Below, piece by piece: positions 23,548-32,834 of a DNA stretch of 64,000 nucleotides. The stretch comes from Tepidanaerobacter sp. EBM-38. Lineage in GTDB: Bacteria > Bacillota > Thermosediminibacteria > Thermosediminibacterales > Tepidanaerobacteraceae. The notes beneath the pieces were generated by a model. That model had not been told where the DNA came from, did no database searches, and worked only from the letters and a program-made list of their open reading frames with translations. The DNA is taken from positions 62,001-126,000 of the forward strand of contig MPOT01000054.1 of the NCBI GenBank assembly GCA_001896545.1, given 5' to 3'. The position numbers were made by a program, and so were the translations under genes. The stretch's first letter is position 1, and every line of letters starts with the position of its first letter.

Positions 23548-24297
23548 TTAACATATATCTTGAAATTCTGAAGGCGTTACACCCACTAGTTTTTTAAATA
23601 GTGTTGAAAAGTAGGTAGCATCCGTATATCCTACTTGCTCAGCTACTTCATACACCTTCAATCTGCAGTCTTTCAGCAGTTTTATAGCCATATTAATCCT
23701 ATAATAAGTTAAGTAATCTACAAATGTATAATCTGTATGCTTTTTGAATAACCGACTTAAGTAGCCCTCGCTCAATCCTAGATAATCTGCTACTTCGCCA
23801 ATCGTTATGTCTTCTTTAAAATGCTCTGCAACATAGTCTTGCGCCTGCTCTATATACTTGCTTTTTGTGCCTTTCTTCAGGTTGTATTTGTTAAAAAACT
23901 CTTCTTCTATCGGCGCAGCAGCATCCGATGAGCAATCATTCTTAGCCTTTTTAACGGCTGCTATGAGTTCTGCATCACGAAAGGGTTTTAATAAATAGTC
24001 ACATACACCAAGCCGTAAAGCACTTCTGGCATAGTCAAATTCACTATACGCGCTTAAAATAATAAATCTTGCATCACTAGATTCTTTAACCGATTCGATC
24101 ATTTCGATTCCGTCCATCTTAGGCATTTGAACATCAGTGATTACAATATCTGGTTTATAACGTTTTATGGCCTCAATGCCTTCCAAGCCATCGGAAGCTT
24201 CGGCGACCACCATACAGCCCATGCTTTTCCAGTCTACCGTCAAAATGATGCCTTTGCGGACCATAAGCTCATCTTCAACAATTAAAACCTTCTGCAC
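23548..24297 (-). CDS. YesN-type response regulator with AraC output domain
   Basis: Response regulator, 249 aa. The receiver domain has the acidic pair in VLIVEDE, the phospho-acceptor Asp in ITDVQMPKMDG near residue 55, FIILSAY and LLKPF with the conserved Lys. The C-terminus is a double helix-turn-helix of AraC type (ITIGEVADYLGLSEGYLSRLFKKH region and VGVTPSEFQDIC). I favour the GTG at 24297 behind GAGGATAAAC over an upstream ATG that lies deep inside the kinase gene. It overlaps the kinase stop by 23 bp. The pair likely controls the adjacent ABC transporter. Confidence 0.9.
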   Translation of the reverse strand: MQKVLIVEDELMVRKGIILTVDWKSMGCMVVAEASDGLEGIEAIKRYKPDIVITDVQMPKMDGIEMIESVKESSDARFIILSAYSEFDYARSALRLGVCDYLLKPFRDAELIAAVKKAKNDCSSDAAAPIEEEFFNKYNLKKGTKSKYIEQAQDYVAEHFKEDITIGEVADYLGLSEGYLSRLFKKHTDYTFVDYLTYYRINMAIKLLKDCRLKVYEVAEQVGYTDATYFSTLFKKLVGVTPSEFQDIC

Positions 24298-26014
24298 GTT
24301 TATCCTCACTCCTTTTGGCCGGCAAAACAACAGTGATATCCGTGCCGCAATCTATGCTGCTGGTAACGTAAAGGCCATAGTTTTGTCCATAATACAATTT
24401 TAAAATATTACTCACATTGTAAATTCCTAAATGCCCCTCATCTTTGTCAAAATCCGCTTGATTATACTTATCCACAAGTTCCGGAGGCATTCCGCAGCCA
24501 TTATCCCTTACCGTTAATAATAAATTTCCATTCTCCATTTTGCCGATAATAGAAATCTGACCACTTTCTTTATCCCGCAAACCATGTATAATACTATTTT
24601 CAACTAATGGCTGCAAAATCAATTTTGGCACTTCTATATCTAACAAATCTTCCGGAACATTAATTGAATGTTTAAATTTACCAGAAAAACGTATTTTTTG
24701 AATGGCAATATAGCTTTCTACCACATCTAGTTCCCGATATAAAGGAATAAACTGATTATCACTGATGCTGCATCGTAAAATCTGTGCCAAATCATTGGCA
24801 ATGTCTACCACACCTTCTATCTCATTCATTTTTGCCATCCACTTTATGGTATCTAGGGAATTGTAAAGAAAATGCGGTTTTAGTTGCGCTTGTAATAATC
24901 TTATTCGTATTTCAGAAATTTCTTTTTGGCGTTCCACAAGTTTTTCTGTATATAACTGCAGATTTTCATTCATGTGGTTAAATCTATCCAATAATTCGCC
25001 AAATTCATCTCTTCTATTTGTTATAATTCTCGTATCAAGCTGACCATTTTCCACTTTCTTAATTGCCTGTTTTAATTCATTAATGGGTTTAGTTAAGCCT
25101 CTACTTAGCAAAAAAGAAATAAACCCACAAAGAATCACAGCGACTATAAAACCCAAAAAGCCAATTGCTCTCATCAAATTTACAGCATCATTTGTTATCC
25201 CTGCAGGGGTTGTGAGAAAAATATTATAATTATAAGCCTTGTTTTCATGTAAGAATGAAAATGTATTCTTCCCCTTTAATAATGTCGGCCCATTTTCCCT
25301 CTCAAAACTTTTGGCAAAACTTTTGAGCACACTTTGTGATAAGTAGGTATTATCTGATGAATAAATCGGGTTCCAAAAAGAATCTGTAATCATAATAGTT
25401 TCATTATTCATAGTAAAACTGCTAAATAAATCAGAAAAGCCGGAAGCTGTTATTTCTATAACCACATATCCTGCAACATCATCTCTGCTTTTTATAGCCC
25501 TTGCCAGATAAAGTAAAGCTGTGCTCTTGTTTCTTCCATTTTGATTTTGATTTCCATCATATAGAACCATGCCATTATTTTCGCAGGCCTTTCTCAATAC
25601 ACCCCAACGGATTGGAAGCCTGCTGCCTTCCAGCGTTCCTGAAGTTCCCCAACGCATTTTTCCTGTTGCATCATAAAGTGAAATTGATGCCCCTTTTCTC
25701 ATACCTTCTGTAACACGATAAAGTTCTAAGTATACATCATTTTTATTTTTATAGTCCGGTTCAATTAGTGCTTCTTGAATCAATGGATTAGTTGCAATAA
25801 GATTGGTTACGACTTGGTATTCTTTAAGGTAATTGCTAAAGCACAAATCAATCTCGTGAATTTGTCTAAATCCCAACTCTTTATTATGTTTTTCCAGTGA
25901 AACAACAAAGACTTGCATGAAACAGATAATGCATATCAGCATGGGAAGCAGGCCAACCAAAAAGTTGCCCAATAAAATACGGTGCTTGAAAGATAAACGA
26001 TTAAAGAAATTCAT
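24275..26014 (-). CDS. YesM-type sensor histidine kinase
   Basis: Membrane sensor kinase, 579 aa. Transmembrane helices lie near residues 12-36 and 283-305 and enclose an extracellular sensing domain of about 245 residues. A HAMP linker follows. The His_kinase domain (LLQAQLKPHFLYNSLDTIKWM) carries the phosphorylated His, and the ATPase domain shows LQPLVENSIIHG, NGCGMP and GHLGIYNV. YesM-type kinases usually sense sugars or their derivatives outside the cell. It is read with the response regulator and lies 69 bp downstream of the transporter permease gene. Confidence 0.92.
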   Translation of the reverse strand: MNFFNRLSFKHRILLGNFLVGLLPMLICIICFMQVFVVSLEKHNKELGFRQIHEIDLCFSNYLKEYQVVTNLIATNPLIQEALIEPDYKNKNDVYLELYRVTEGMRKGASISLYDATGKMRWGTSGTLEGSRLPIRWGVLRKACENNGMVLYDGNQNQNGRNKSTALLYLARAIKSRDDVAGYVVIEITASGFSDLFSSFTMNNETIMITDSFWNPIYSSDNTYLSQSVLKSFAKSFERENGPTLLKGKNTFSFLHENKAYNYNIFLTTPAGITNDAVNLMRAIGFLGFIVAVILCGFISFLLSRGLTKPINELKQAIKKVENGQLDTRIITNRRDEFGELLDRFNHMNENLQLYTEKLVERQKEISEIRIRLLQAQLKPHFLYNSLDTIKWMAKMNEIEGVVDIANDLAQILRCSISDNQFIPLYRELDVVESYIAIQKIRFSGKFKHSINVPEDLLDIEVPKLILQPLVENSIIHGLRDKESGQISIIGKMENGNLLLTVRDNGCGMPPELVDKYNQADFDKDEGHLGIYNVSNILKLYYGQNYGLYVTSSIDCGTDITVVLPAKRSEDKRAEGFNC

Positions 26015-26083
26015 ATGTAGCCCCCACGAAAATCATTGATTTCATGGATTTATTCTAACATGTTAGAATTTTGGTGTAAACCA

Positions 26084-27736
26084 TCACACGCTTATACTGT
26101 CACTCTTAGTTACTGCAAAGAAAATCAATAATGATATTGTTGTAACCAAAGTCAGTATTGACGCTAAAGCTGCCGCCGTCCCATATCCACCGCGGACAAC
26201 TTCAGAATAAATAGCAACAGAAATCGTGCCGGTCTTGCCTGTATATAAAATAATGCTGCTGGATAACTCATTAATTGTTGTAATCCAGCTAATTACTGCG
26301 CCGCTTAAAACTCCGGGCATCATCATCGGTGCTGTTACTTTAAAGAATGTTTTAATGGGCGATACGCCTAAGCTAATAGATGCTTCATCGATGCTCTGGT
26401 CTATCTGATACAATATGCCAGTGCTCGAACGAATCGTATAAGGCAGTTTGCGAATTACATATGATAAAATCATAATTGCTGCTGTGCCGCTAATCATAAT
26501 CGGAGGCTTATTAAACGCTCCAAGTAGTGTAATACCTAATACAGCCCCCGGTATTACATATGGCAGCATTATAAATACATCGATTGCAGTAGTTAGCTTA
26601 TTGCGTTTTCTTACAATAAGGTAGGAAAGCAGCATACCTGCCGCTACCATAATTAATATAGCCACTGTAGAGAACGCAAAAGTATTTTTAATATTTCTGC
26701 CCAATTTATAAAAAATACTTAAATAGCTGTCAAAGGAAAACCCCTTAACAAAAATTGGGCCATTTGTCTTGATAAAGCTAGTCACTAATACAGTTATTTG
26801 CGGTAGCATGGCTAAAAATACACAAACAAAACAAAAAGCTGTAGCCAAAAATCTTGAATATGGTTTTAATTCTTTGACTTTAGGCGGTCTTAATGCACTC
26901 ATCTGGTAATTTCTACGGCCAATATACCATTTCTGTAAAAACAGTATGGCTGTAGAGCAGCAGATAATTATAATACTTAGAGTGCTGGCCATGGAAGTAT
27001 TGCCACCTGTTTCGCTCATGAACTCCGTGTAAACTACAACCGGTAAAACACGATACCCCTCACCTATCAGCATTGGTGTGCCAAAATCCGCAAGACTGGT
27101 CATAAAAACCATTAAGGCGCCTGCGGCTATTGTTGGCAGAACCAGAGGAAATGTCACAGTAATAAGTTTTTTCAGCCCCGAAACACCTAAATTCTCTGCC
27201 GCCTCCTCTAAGGATGAATCAATGCTTTGCAGTGCTCCTGAAACATATAAATAAACATACGGATAAAACTTCAATGTAAATACCAGTAATATTCCGCCAA
27301 ATCCATATATGGTCGGGGGTGTTATACCTATGCCGCTAAGTAAATTTGTAACGAACCCATTTCTGCCTAATAACACAATCCAAGAATATGCTCCTATAAA
27401 CGGCGGCGACATTAAAGATAAAATAACGCAAATATTGATAAATCGTTTGCATGGGATATTATACCGAGTAACTATGTATGCCATCGGCAAACCTATTGCA
27501 GTAGCGCCTATCGTGGCAAAAGTGCATACTATAAGACTATTTTTCAACGTGGAAAAATAATATGGTAAGCTAAAAAAATCTTTATAACTCTGAATGGAAA
27601 AAGAACCTGTTTCAAAAAAACTTTTAATAAACAAACGTATTAAAGGATAAATTATAAAAATTCCAATGATAAGCAGCGAAAAAATACTTATTAAATTCCA
27701 TATAGAAAACATCTCTGCTTTTCTATTTTGTTTCAT
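26084..27736 (-). CDS. Afu/Fbp-type ABC transporter permease (two fused halves)
   Basis: Inner-membrane permease of 550 aa with about twelve predicted membrane helices, made of two homologous halves. Each half carries an EAA-type loop contacting the ATPase: EEAAENLGVSGLKKLITVTFP near residue 180 and a DEASISLGVSP segment near 455. This double build is typical of FbpB/AfuB-type systems for iron or for phosphorylated sugars. It overlaps the ATPase gene stop by 4 bp (ATGA), so the two are translationally coupled. The substrate is discussed with the binding protein. Confidence 0.9.
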   Translation of the reverse strand: MKQNRKAEMFSIWNLISIFSLLIIGIFIIYPLIRLFIKSFFETGSFSIQSYKDFFSLPYYFSTLKNSLIVCTFATIGATAIGLPMAYIVTRYNIPCKRFINICVILSLMSPPFIGAYSWIVLLGRNGFVTNLLSGIGITPPTIYGFGGILLVFTLKFYPYVYLYVSGALQSIDSSLEEAAENLGVSGLKKLITVTFPLVLPTIAAGALMVFMTSLADFGTPMLIGEGYRVLPVVVYTEFMSETGGNTSMASTLSIIIICCSTAILFLQKWYIGRRNYQMSALRPPKVKELKPYSRFLATAFCFVCVFLAMLPQITVLVTSFIKTNGPIFVKGFSFDSYLSIFYKLGRNIKNTFAFSTVAILIMVAAGMLLSYLIVRKRNKLTTAIDVFIMLPYVIPGAVLGITLLGAFNKPPIMISGTAAIMILSYVIRKLPYTIRSSTGILYQIDQSIDEASISLGVSPIKTFFKVTAPMMMPGVLSGAVISWITTINELSSSIILYTGKTGTISVAIYSEVVRGGYGTAAALASILTLVTTISLLIFFAVTKSDSISV

Positions 27737-28815
27737 AGAAGCGCCACCTCGCCTTTGGAGTCAAACAAGTTTATCTTGTCGGTATGTATTTTTATTCTTA
27801 CTTCATCCCCTGGTTTTCTGAAAGATGACACGTCTTTAGTATATTCGTTTGCCTCAATGGTTTGACCATTTTCTAATAGAATTTCATATTTAGTAAAGTC
27901 GCCTAAAAAAGTGGCTAGCTGGATTTCCCCTTTAATCGTATTATCTTTTTCTTCAGTCAAATAAACATGTTCCGGACGCAACGAAATCTTCGCTTCTCCT
28001 TCGTAATTTTCTTTTAGACTAATGGGTATTTGCACATTCACAACATCTAGATAAGTTTGAGAGCCTATTTGAATGATTTTACTTTCAATGAAATTGCTGG
28101 TCCCAATAAAATTTGCAACAAAAGCATTTTCCGGGTGTTTGTAAATAACTTCCGGACTATCGATTTGTTGTATAAACCCGTCTTTCATAACCCCTATGCG
28201 GTCCGATATAGCTAGTGCCTCTTCCTGGTCGTGAGTTACATAAATAGTTGTTATGCCTAAACTCTGCTGCAATTTTTTAATTGTGGTTCGCATTTCCACT
28301 CGAAGCTTTGCATCCAAGTTAGACAAGGGTTCATCCATTAATAAAGCACCTGGGCGAATGACAATTGCTCTGGCGAGTGCGATACGCTGCTGTTGTCCGC
28401 CGGAAAGCTGCTGGGGGGATCTATCTTTTAAACCTTCCATTTTTACCATGGTTAAAGCTTCCATGACTCTTTCGTCAATCTCTGACCTGCTAACTCCCCT
28501 TGCCTTAAGTCCATAAGCCACGTTTTCAAATACCGTCATATGAGGAAAAATCGCGTAATTTTGAAAAACCATGCCTATGTTTCTTTTATGTGCCGGTATA
28601 TTGTTTATTATTTTATCATCAAAAGATATTTTACCACTGTCAATGGGATTAAAGCCTGCCACCATGCGAAGTAAGGTAGTTTTCCCGCAGCCGCTGGGTC
28701 CAAGCAGTGTAAAGAATTCACCTTTTTCCACTGTAAAACTGGCATTTTGTATTGCTCTAAACTCTCCAAAGTTTTTGCTTACTTCATCGAATCTTACTGA
28801 AAAGCTCATCCCCAT
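27733..28815 (-). CDS. Afu/Fbp/Pot-type ABC transporter ATPase
   Basis: ATP-binding subunit, 360 aa. It has Walker A GPSGCGKTT near residue 39, the ABC signature LSGGQQQR near 137, Walker B ALLMDEPLSNLD near 155 and the switch His in YVTHDQEEA. A TOBE-type beta domain occupies the last ~110 residues (KISLRPEHVYL). Start at 28815 follows GGAGGTATT. It energises uptake through the adjacent double permease. Between it and the binding-protein gene lies a strong hairpin. Confidence 0.93.
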   Translation of the reverse strand: MGMSFSVRFDEVSKNFGEFRAIQNASFTVEKGEFFTLLGPSGCGKTTLLRMVAGFNPIDSGKISFDDKIINNIPAHKRNIGMVFQNYAIFPHMTVFENVAYGLKARGVSRSEIDERVMEALTMVKMEGLKDRSPQQLSGGQQQRIALARAIVIRPGALLMDEPLSNLDAKLRVEMRTTIKKLQQSLGITTIYVTHDQEEALAISDRIGVMKDGFIQQIDSPEVIYKHPENAFVANFIGTSNFIESKIIQIGSQTYLDVVNVQIPISLKENYEGEAKISLRPEHVYLTEEKDNTIKGEIQLATFLGDFTKYEILLENGQTIEANEYTKDVSSFRKPGDEVRIKIHTDKINLFDSKGEVALL

Positions 28816-28842
28816 AATACCTCCGAGTTTCTCTATTTAATT

Positions 28843-28879
28843 AATAATACCCTCGGAATTAAATTCCTCGGGTATTATT
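28843..28879 (-). terminator. Intra-operon hairpin between binding protein and ATPase genes
   Basis: AATAATACCC..GGAATT pairs with AATTCC..GGGTATTATT, interrupted by a 2-base internal mismatch. It lies 46 bp past the binding-protein stop. A partial terminator or mRNA-stabilising stem here would keep the binding protein in excess, as is common in ABC operons. Confidence 0.6.
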
Positions 28880-28924
28880 TTATATTTTTTTATTGGTATA
28901 ACTTCTGCTTTATTTATATGTATT

Positions 28925-29959
28925 TTATTTTCCAGTCATAATCTGTTTCCAAGTATTTAGTATTTGCGCTTTATTCGCTGCCGCCCAGGCCACATCGTAA
29001 TCTACAACCGGAATCTCATCAAGGGCCGCCAAACCTTGTCCCGGTGCTACATCAACGCGGACAGGCCTTCGGCTCATCTCAGATACAATCATGTTTTGAG
29101 CATCTTTGCTAACTGTAAAATCCAAAAACTTCTTTGCGTTTTCTAAATTTTTCGTTCCCTTAATGATTGCTGTACCATCAGGCACTATAGAAGTTCCTTC
29201 TGATGGATATACATACCCCACTTCTGCTCCGGCGATTACATATTTTTGTGCAGATTCCTCCAATGTAATACCAACCGCATATTCACCATCTGCCACACCT
29301 TTGAAAATCGCACTGGAACTATTTAAAATTTTCCCGTCTAAATTGTCAACAAGCTTTCGAACAAAGTCCCATCCGTCATTTTCCGGATGTGCGAGCATCA
29401 TTGTAACCAGTGCGGTAAAGCAGGAACCGGATAAATTAGGATCTGTATAGGCAATTTGACCTTTCCATTTTTCATCCAGCAAATCTTCCCAGCTCTTAGG
29501 AACTTCGTTTTCAGAAACTAGTTTTTTATTGTACATAATTACTATTGGCAGTGCGGAAAATCCCGTCCATTTATTATCAGCCGTCAAAAATGCATTCCCG
29601 ATGTTTACTGCTTCTTCAGATATGTAGGGTTCGAAATACTCTTTATATGCCTCCAAGGATTCAACGCCGCCTCCAAACATAATATCTCCTTGAGGATTAT
29701 TAGCTTCTGTTTCAATTCTTGAAAGCATTTCGCCTGTACCTGCAGCTACAATATCTACCTGGATTCCTGTGCGCTCCTGAAATTCCTTAACAATTGGTCC
29801 ATATACATCTTCTTTATGGGAAGTATAAACAACCAAAGTACCTGGATCACTTTCACTTTCTGATGGCTCCTTCTGTGCTGACCCCGCACCACACCCAACC
29901 ACAGAACCCGCGATAACCACAACCAGCAATAAAGCAATTATTTTTTTTGTTGTTCTCAT
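28925..29959 (-). CDS. Extracellular solute-binding lipoprotein (AfuA-like)
   Basis: Lipid-anchored binding protein, 344 aa. The signal peptide ends in the lipobox VVGCG near residue 23. Periplasmic-binding-protein type 2 features follow (LVVYTSHKEDVYGPIV, GDIMFGGGVESLEAY, SALPIVIMYNKK, PDGTAIIKGTKN). I see no adjacent Tyr-Tyr pair, which FbpA iron-binding proteins use as ligands. That favours an AfuA-like phosphorylated-sugar or organophosphate ligand. Start at 29959 follows GGAGGGGCAAA. It heads the operon binding protein - ATPase - permease - kinase - regulator - HAD. Confidence 0.88.
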   Translation of the reverse strand: MRTTKKIIALLLVVVIAGSVVGCGAGSAQKEPSESESDPGTLVVYTSHKEDVYGPIVKEFQERTGIQVDIVAAGTGEMLSRIETEANNPQGDIMFGGGVESLEAYKEYFEPYISEEAVNIGNAFLTADNKWTGFSALPIVIMYNKKLVSENEVPKSWEDLLDEKWKGQIAYTDPNLSGSCFTALVTMMLAHPENDGWDFVRKLVDNLDGKILNSSSAIFKGVADGEYAVGITLEESAQKYVIAGAEVGYVYPSEGTSIVPDGTAIIKGTKNLENAKKFLDFTVSKDAQNMIVSEMSRRPVRVDVAPGQGLAALDEIPVVDYDVAWAAANKAQILNTWKQIMTGK

Positions 29960-30326
29960 TTTGCCCCTCCGCAACACCCTGTCTAAGCACAGCCCAAACA
30001 GAGTTATTTTTTATTTTAATGGAGATACATAATGCTTACATCTTTTCCTTCTCATAAACCACATGGCCATTGGTTTACAACTTAAATGATAGTAATTTCA
30101 ATACAAAAAAATGTTTAATTTCCCTTGCTATTATATATTGTATATAAATTTCGAATTATTAACAATACGGTAAAGCTGACATTTATTTTGCTATTCTGAC
30201 GTAGATGTTTAGTGAATTTTTAAGGCAATTTTTAAGGCAATTTTTAGGGACGGTTCCAAAATATTCATTCGTGAATATTTTGGAACCGTCCCTAAAAATT
30301 TGGAACCGTCCCTAAAAATTGAAAAT
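29960..30326. other. Regulatory gap upstream of the binding-protein operon
   Basis: No gene is seen. A 7 bp inverted repeat TAAACCA-N9-TGGTTTA (30055-30077) lies about 95 bp before the binding-protein start and could be an operator for the YesN-type regulator. The left-hand part of this gap is AT-rich. A REP-like element occupies 30239-30320. Confidence 0.4.
30239..30320. repeat. REP-like palindrome, copy 3, plus an extra half copy
   Basis: A full palindrome with AATTTTTAGGGACGGTTCC arms and a TTCG centre (30239-30300) is followed directly by one extra half-arm (30301-30320). Two short AATTTTTAAGGC repeats precede it. It sits just past the diguanylate cyclase stop codon and could terminate that gene. 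Confidence 0.95.
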
Positions 30327-32258
30327 TTACAAGCATATTCGGTTTTTACCATTTCTTTTTGCCTGCAGTAGAGCTTGGTCGGCTCTTTTAATCAATTCAT
30401 TTTTATCTGTGATTTCGTCACAAAGCTCACAAATACCGACACTTATCGTAACTTGCATGGTGGAAACATTGTCTAAATCATTGGAATTTAAACCTCTATT
30501 TGTAAACCACCGAAAGAATTTTTCCTTGATTATATCATATCCCGATTTGTATTCGTCCCGGCCGTAATCATCAGGCTTCTCATCATCTGTACCCGCTTTA
30601 TAATCTTGCAAACTAAAGCTGTAATCATTAATCTTGTTTTTAATCCGCGTAAGAATGCCAAAAGCCTGTTGGGCACCTGTCTCGGGTAATATAATCGCCA
30701 ATTCATCGCCGCCATAGCGTGCTAATATATCGCTGCTACGAAGGTCTTCCTGTATAAGATTTCCTATTTTTGATAACAAATAATCGCCGGCTAAATGCCC
30801 ATAATAATCATTATACTTTTTAAAATTATCAACATCGATTATAGCCAAGCTGAGATCTCGTCCGTAACGCCTGGCTCTTTCAAATTCTTCTTCCAGTATC
30901 TGATGAAAATAGCGGTGATTGTAGAGGCCTGTAAGCCCGTCCTTTATCGCCAACCGTTTCAATGATTTATAAAGCATGGAATTGCCTATTGCTACCGAAA
31001 CCTGAGATGCTATGGCATCAACCACTTTACATTTATCCTCCGTCAGCGGCTCGCTTGTTTCCACATTTATAGTTCCAATACAACCTTTCTTTGTTTTAAG
31101 TGGAACTGAGTAAAAGGATTTAAGTTCTTCGCCTTGTTCTTCAAACTCCTTGAATTTAGGTTCATCAAACACGTTTTTAACAAGTATGGGTTTACCCTCC
31201 TGAAACACCCTCCCCGCAATGCCTTCCCCTGGCCTCAGCTTAACCAGTCTTTCAGTATCCTCAGACAAGCCTTTGGACTTTATTATTTTCAACATTTCAT
31301 CTTCAATATCCAAAAGCATCAAGGAACATGACATAGCATCAACCGCATCATATATAGTTTTTACCCCTATCTCGGCTACATCGTCTAAGTCAATGCTTTC
31401 AGCCAATTGTTTTGCCGTTTCATAGAGAATTACCACACTTTCCTTTTCTTCCTTTAATTTCCGGGTCAACCACACATTGCTTATGGCAAGCCCAATCTCC
31501 CCGGCAATATTATTCAGCAAAATAATGTCTTTGCTTTTAAACTTTTGTACTTCATAACTTCCTAATAAAATAACCCCTAAAACTTCACTACCTGCCTTAA
31601 GCGGCACCGTCATCTGCGACTTTGTTCCATGAACACAAAGTACATAACGCCTATCCTTTTCAGCATATTGCGAAAGTATCGCTTTACCTTCCTTTGCCAC
31701 CGACCCAACGATGCCCTCACCGATTTGAAATGTTTTTTTAATCAAATCAGTTTCCGTTAAATTATAAGATGCTGCAGCCCGAAGCTCGTCACTGTTTTTT
31801 TCCGCATCAAAAAGAAAAACCACTCCAAAGTCTGCCCCTGAATAAGCCACCAGCCTACCAACAACAGAAACTAATAGCTGATTTAGCGAAGATGACGCAT
31901 GTATGGCCGAAGTGGTATCACATAATAAATGATTCTCAAAGTTTATAACCTTGATATTCTCACTGAACTTATCAAGTAATTCAAACACTGGTAGCATCCC
32001 GAAATATTTTAAAATAGATTCAGGCAAAGCCCTATATTCATTTACTTTTACTGTACATGTTTTATTTAACACCGTTAAAACATTATAAATATCTTCAAAT
32101 GCTTTAATAAAAATAAATGTTGGTATTGTTACAAGAACAAATCCGAATATCCAACTTCTTGATAATGCTCCGGCTTTTGTAAAAAACACAAATGCCACTA
32201 AAATAAAAATGCAGCATGCCAAAAAAAGCCTCGCTGCAAACCTTCTTTGTGCCCCCAT
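30327..32258 (-). CDS. Membrane GAF-GGDEF diguanylate cyclase
   Basis: Predicted c-di-GMP synthase, 643 aa. Two N-terminal membrane helices (about residues 10-55) precede two GAF domains (about 125-265 and 290-425). The GGDEF domain begins near 440 (KDGLTGLYNHRYF), and its active loop is RYGGDELAI. RSSD five residues before GGDE is the product-inhibition I-site. An insertion of about 45 residues rich in Asp, Tyr and Lys lies between the active loop and TISVGI, which is longer than usual. No receptor partner is adjacent. The 3' end abuts a REP element. Confidence 0.9.
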   Translation of the reverse strand: MGAQRRFAARLFLACCIFILVAFVFFTKAGALSRSWIFGFVLVTIPTFIFIKAFEDIYNVLTVLNKTCTVKVNEYRALPESILKYFGMLPVFELLDKFSENIKVINFENHLLCDTTSAIHASSSLNQLLVSVVGRLVAYSGADFGVVFLFDAEKNSDELRAAASYNLTETDLIKKTFQIGEGIVGSVAKEGKAILSQYAEKDRRYVLCVHGTKSQMTVPLKAGSEVLGVILLGSYEVQKFKSKDIILLNNIAGEIGLAISNVWLTRKLKEEKESVVILYETAKQLAESIDLDDVAEIGVKTIYDAVDAMSCSLMLLDIEDEMLKIIKSKGLSEDTERLVKLRPGEGIAGRVFQEGKPILVKNVFDEPKFKEFEEQGEELKSFYSVPLKTKKGCIGTINVETSEPLTEDKCKVVDAIASQVSVAIGNSMLYKSLKRLAIKDGLTGLYNHRYFHQILEEEFERARRYGRDLSLAIIDVDNFKKYNDYYGHLAGDYLLSKIGNLIQEDLRSSDILARYGGDELAIILPETGAQQAFGILTRIKNKINDYSFSLQDYKAGTDDEKPDDYGRDEYKSGYDIIKEKFFRWFTNRGLNSNDLDNVSTMQVTISVGICELCDEITDKNELIKRADQALLQAKRNGKNRICL

Positions 32259-32294
32259 CCCTACTTGCTACCCCCTATCCTCTTAAACGAAAAA

Positions 32295-32317
32295 CGGGGA
32301 CGGTTCCAAATTATTCA
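32295..32317. repeat. REP-like half site, copy 4, at RAYT 3' end
   Basis: A single arm, GGGGACGGTTCC followed by AAATTATTCA, whose last bases overlap the stop codon of the RAYT remnant. Position and orientation are as expected for a REP belonging to its own transposase. Confidence 0.9.
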
Positions 32318-32689
32318 CTCAGTCCCCTCGAAGCCAATCGCTGAACCATTGAAAAACTTAGCTCCGTCAAGTCAGCTATTTCTTTATATGTTAGCTTTAT
32401 ATCCTTGACTAGGTTCCCCAGCAGACTTTTCAACGCCTCCTCTGTTTCCCTTAGTTCAATGACACCGTTTACACCATATTCCGCAAGAGTCCTATAAATC
32501 AACTTACTAGCAACAGCCTTCTTTAATATAAGCATATATCCCTATACCGCTGCCAGAAATCTTTTCTGCTAAAATATTCAGCATTTGTTTTTTAGCTTCC
32601 CCGCTTTGAAAAATTCTTTCGCGGTTAATGCCTCGCATCATAATATGGTAAAATCCTGTCCTGCTAAATCTACGTGCTGTCCTAGGCAT
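32311..32689 (-). pseudogene. REP-associated tyrosine transposase (RAYT, Y1_Tnp) with internal deletion
   Basis: The 5' part encodes MPRTARRFSRTGFYHIMMRG..., the typical RAYT/IS200-like start, and runs to IYAYIKEG. The next frame carries a typical RAYT C-terminal region: LAEYGVNGVIELRETEE to ADLTELSFSMVQRLASRG. The middle is gone, including the His-x-His (normally NHVHLL right after IYAY) and the catalytic Tyr, and the two parts are out of frame. The element is therefore dead. REP arms flank it on both sides. Functional relatives are about 230-330 aa and mobilise palindromic repeats. Confidence 0.85.
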
Positions 32690-32745
32690 GATATAATCAT
32701 CTCCTTGCGATGATTATATCATAAATATACCATCTGGTTAATAAT

Positions 32746-32800
32746 TTAGAACCGTCCCTAAAAATCTTCTTGAGATGAATAAACGGGGACGGTTCCAAAA
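32746..32800. repeat. REP-like half sites, copy 5, upstream of RAYT
   Basis: Two arms point away from each other: AGAACCGTCCCTAAAAATC (32747-32765) and GGGGACGGTTCCAAAA (32785-32800). They flank the RAYT 5' end and the downstream SAM-hydrolase gene. Confidence 0.88.
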
Positions 32801-32834
32801 AATCGAATTGCTATGAAATTTAAAAATCAAAAAA

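Noticed and set aside
28925-29959. Labelling the binding protein as a ferric-iron binding protein
   Set aside because: The paired Tyr ligands typical of FbpA are not seen and the neighbours point to phosphorylated compounds.
32311-32689. Two separate small hypothetical genes
   Set aside because: Their products are the N- and C-terminal parts of one RAYT transposase with the middle deleted.
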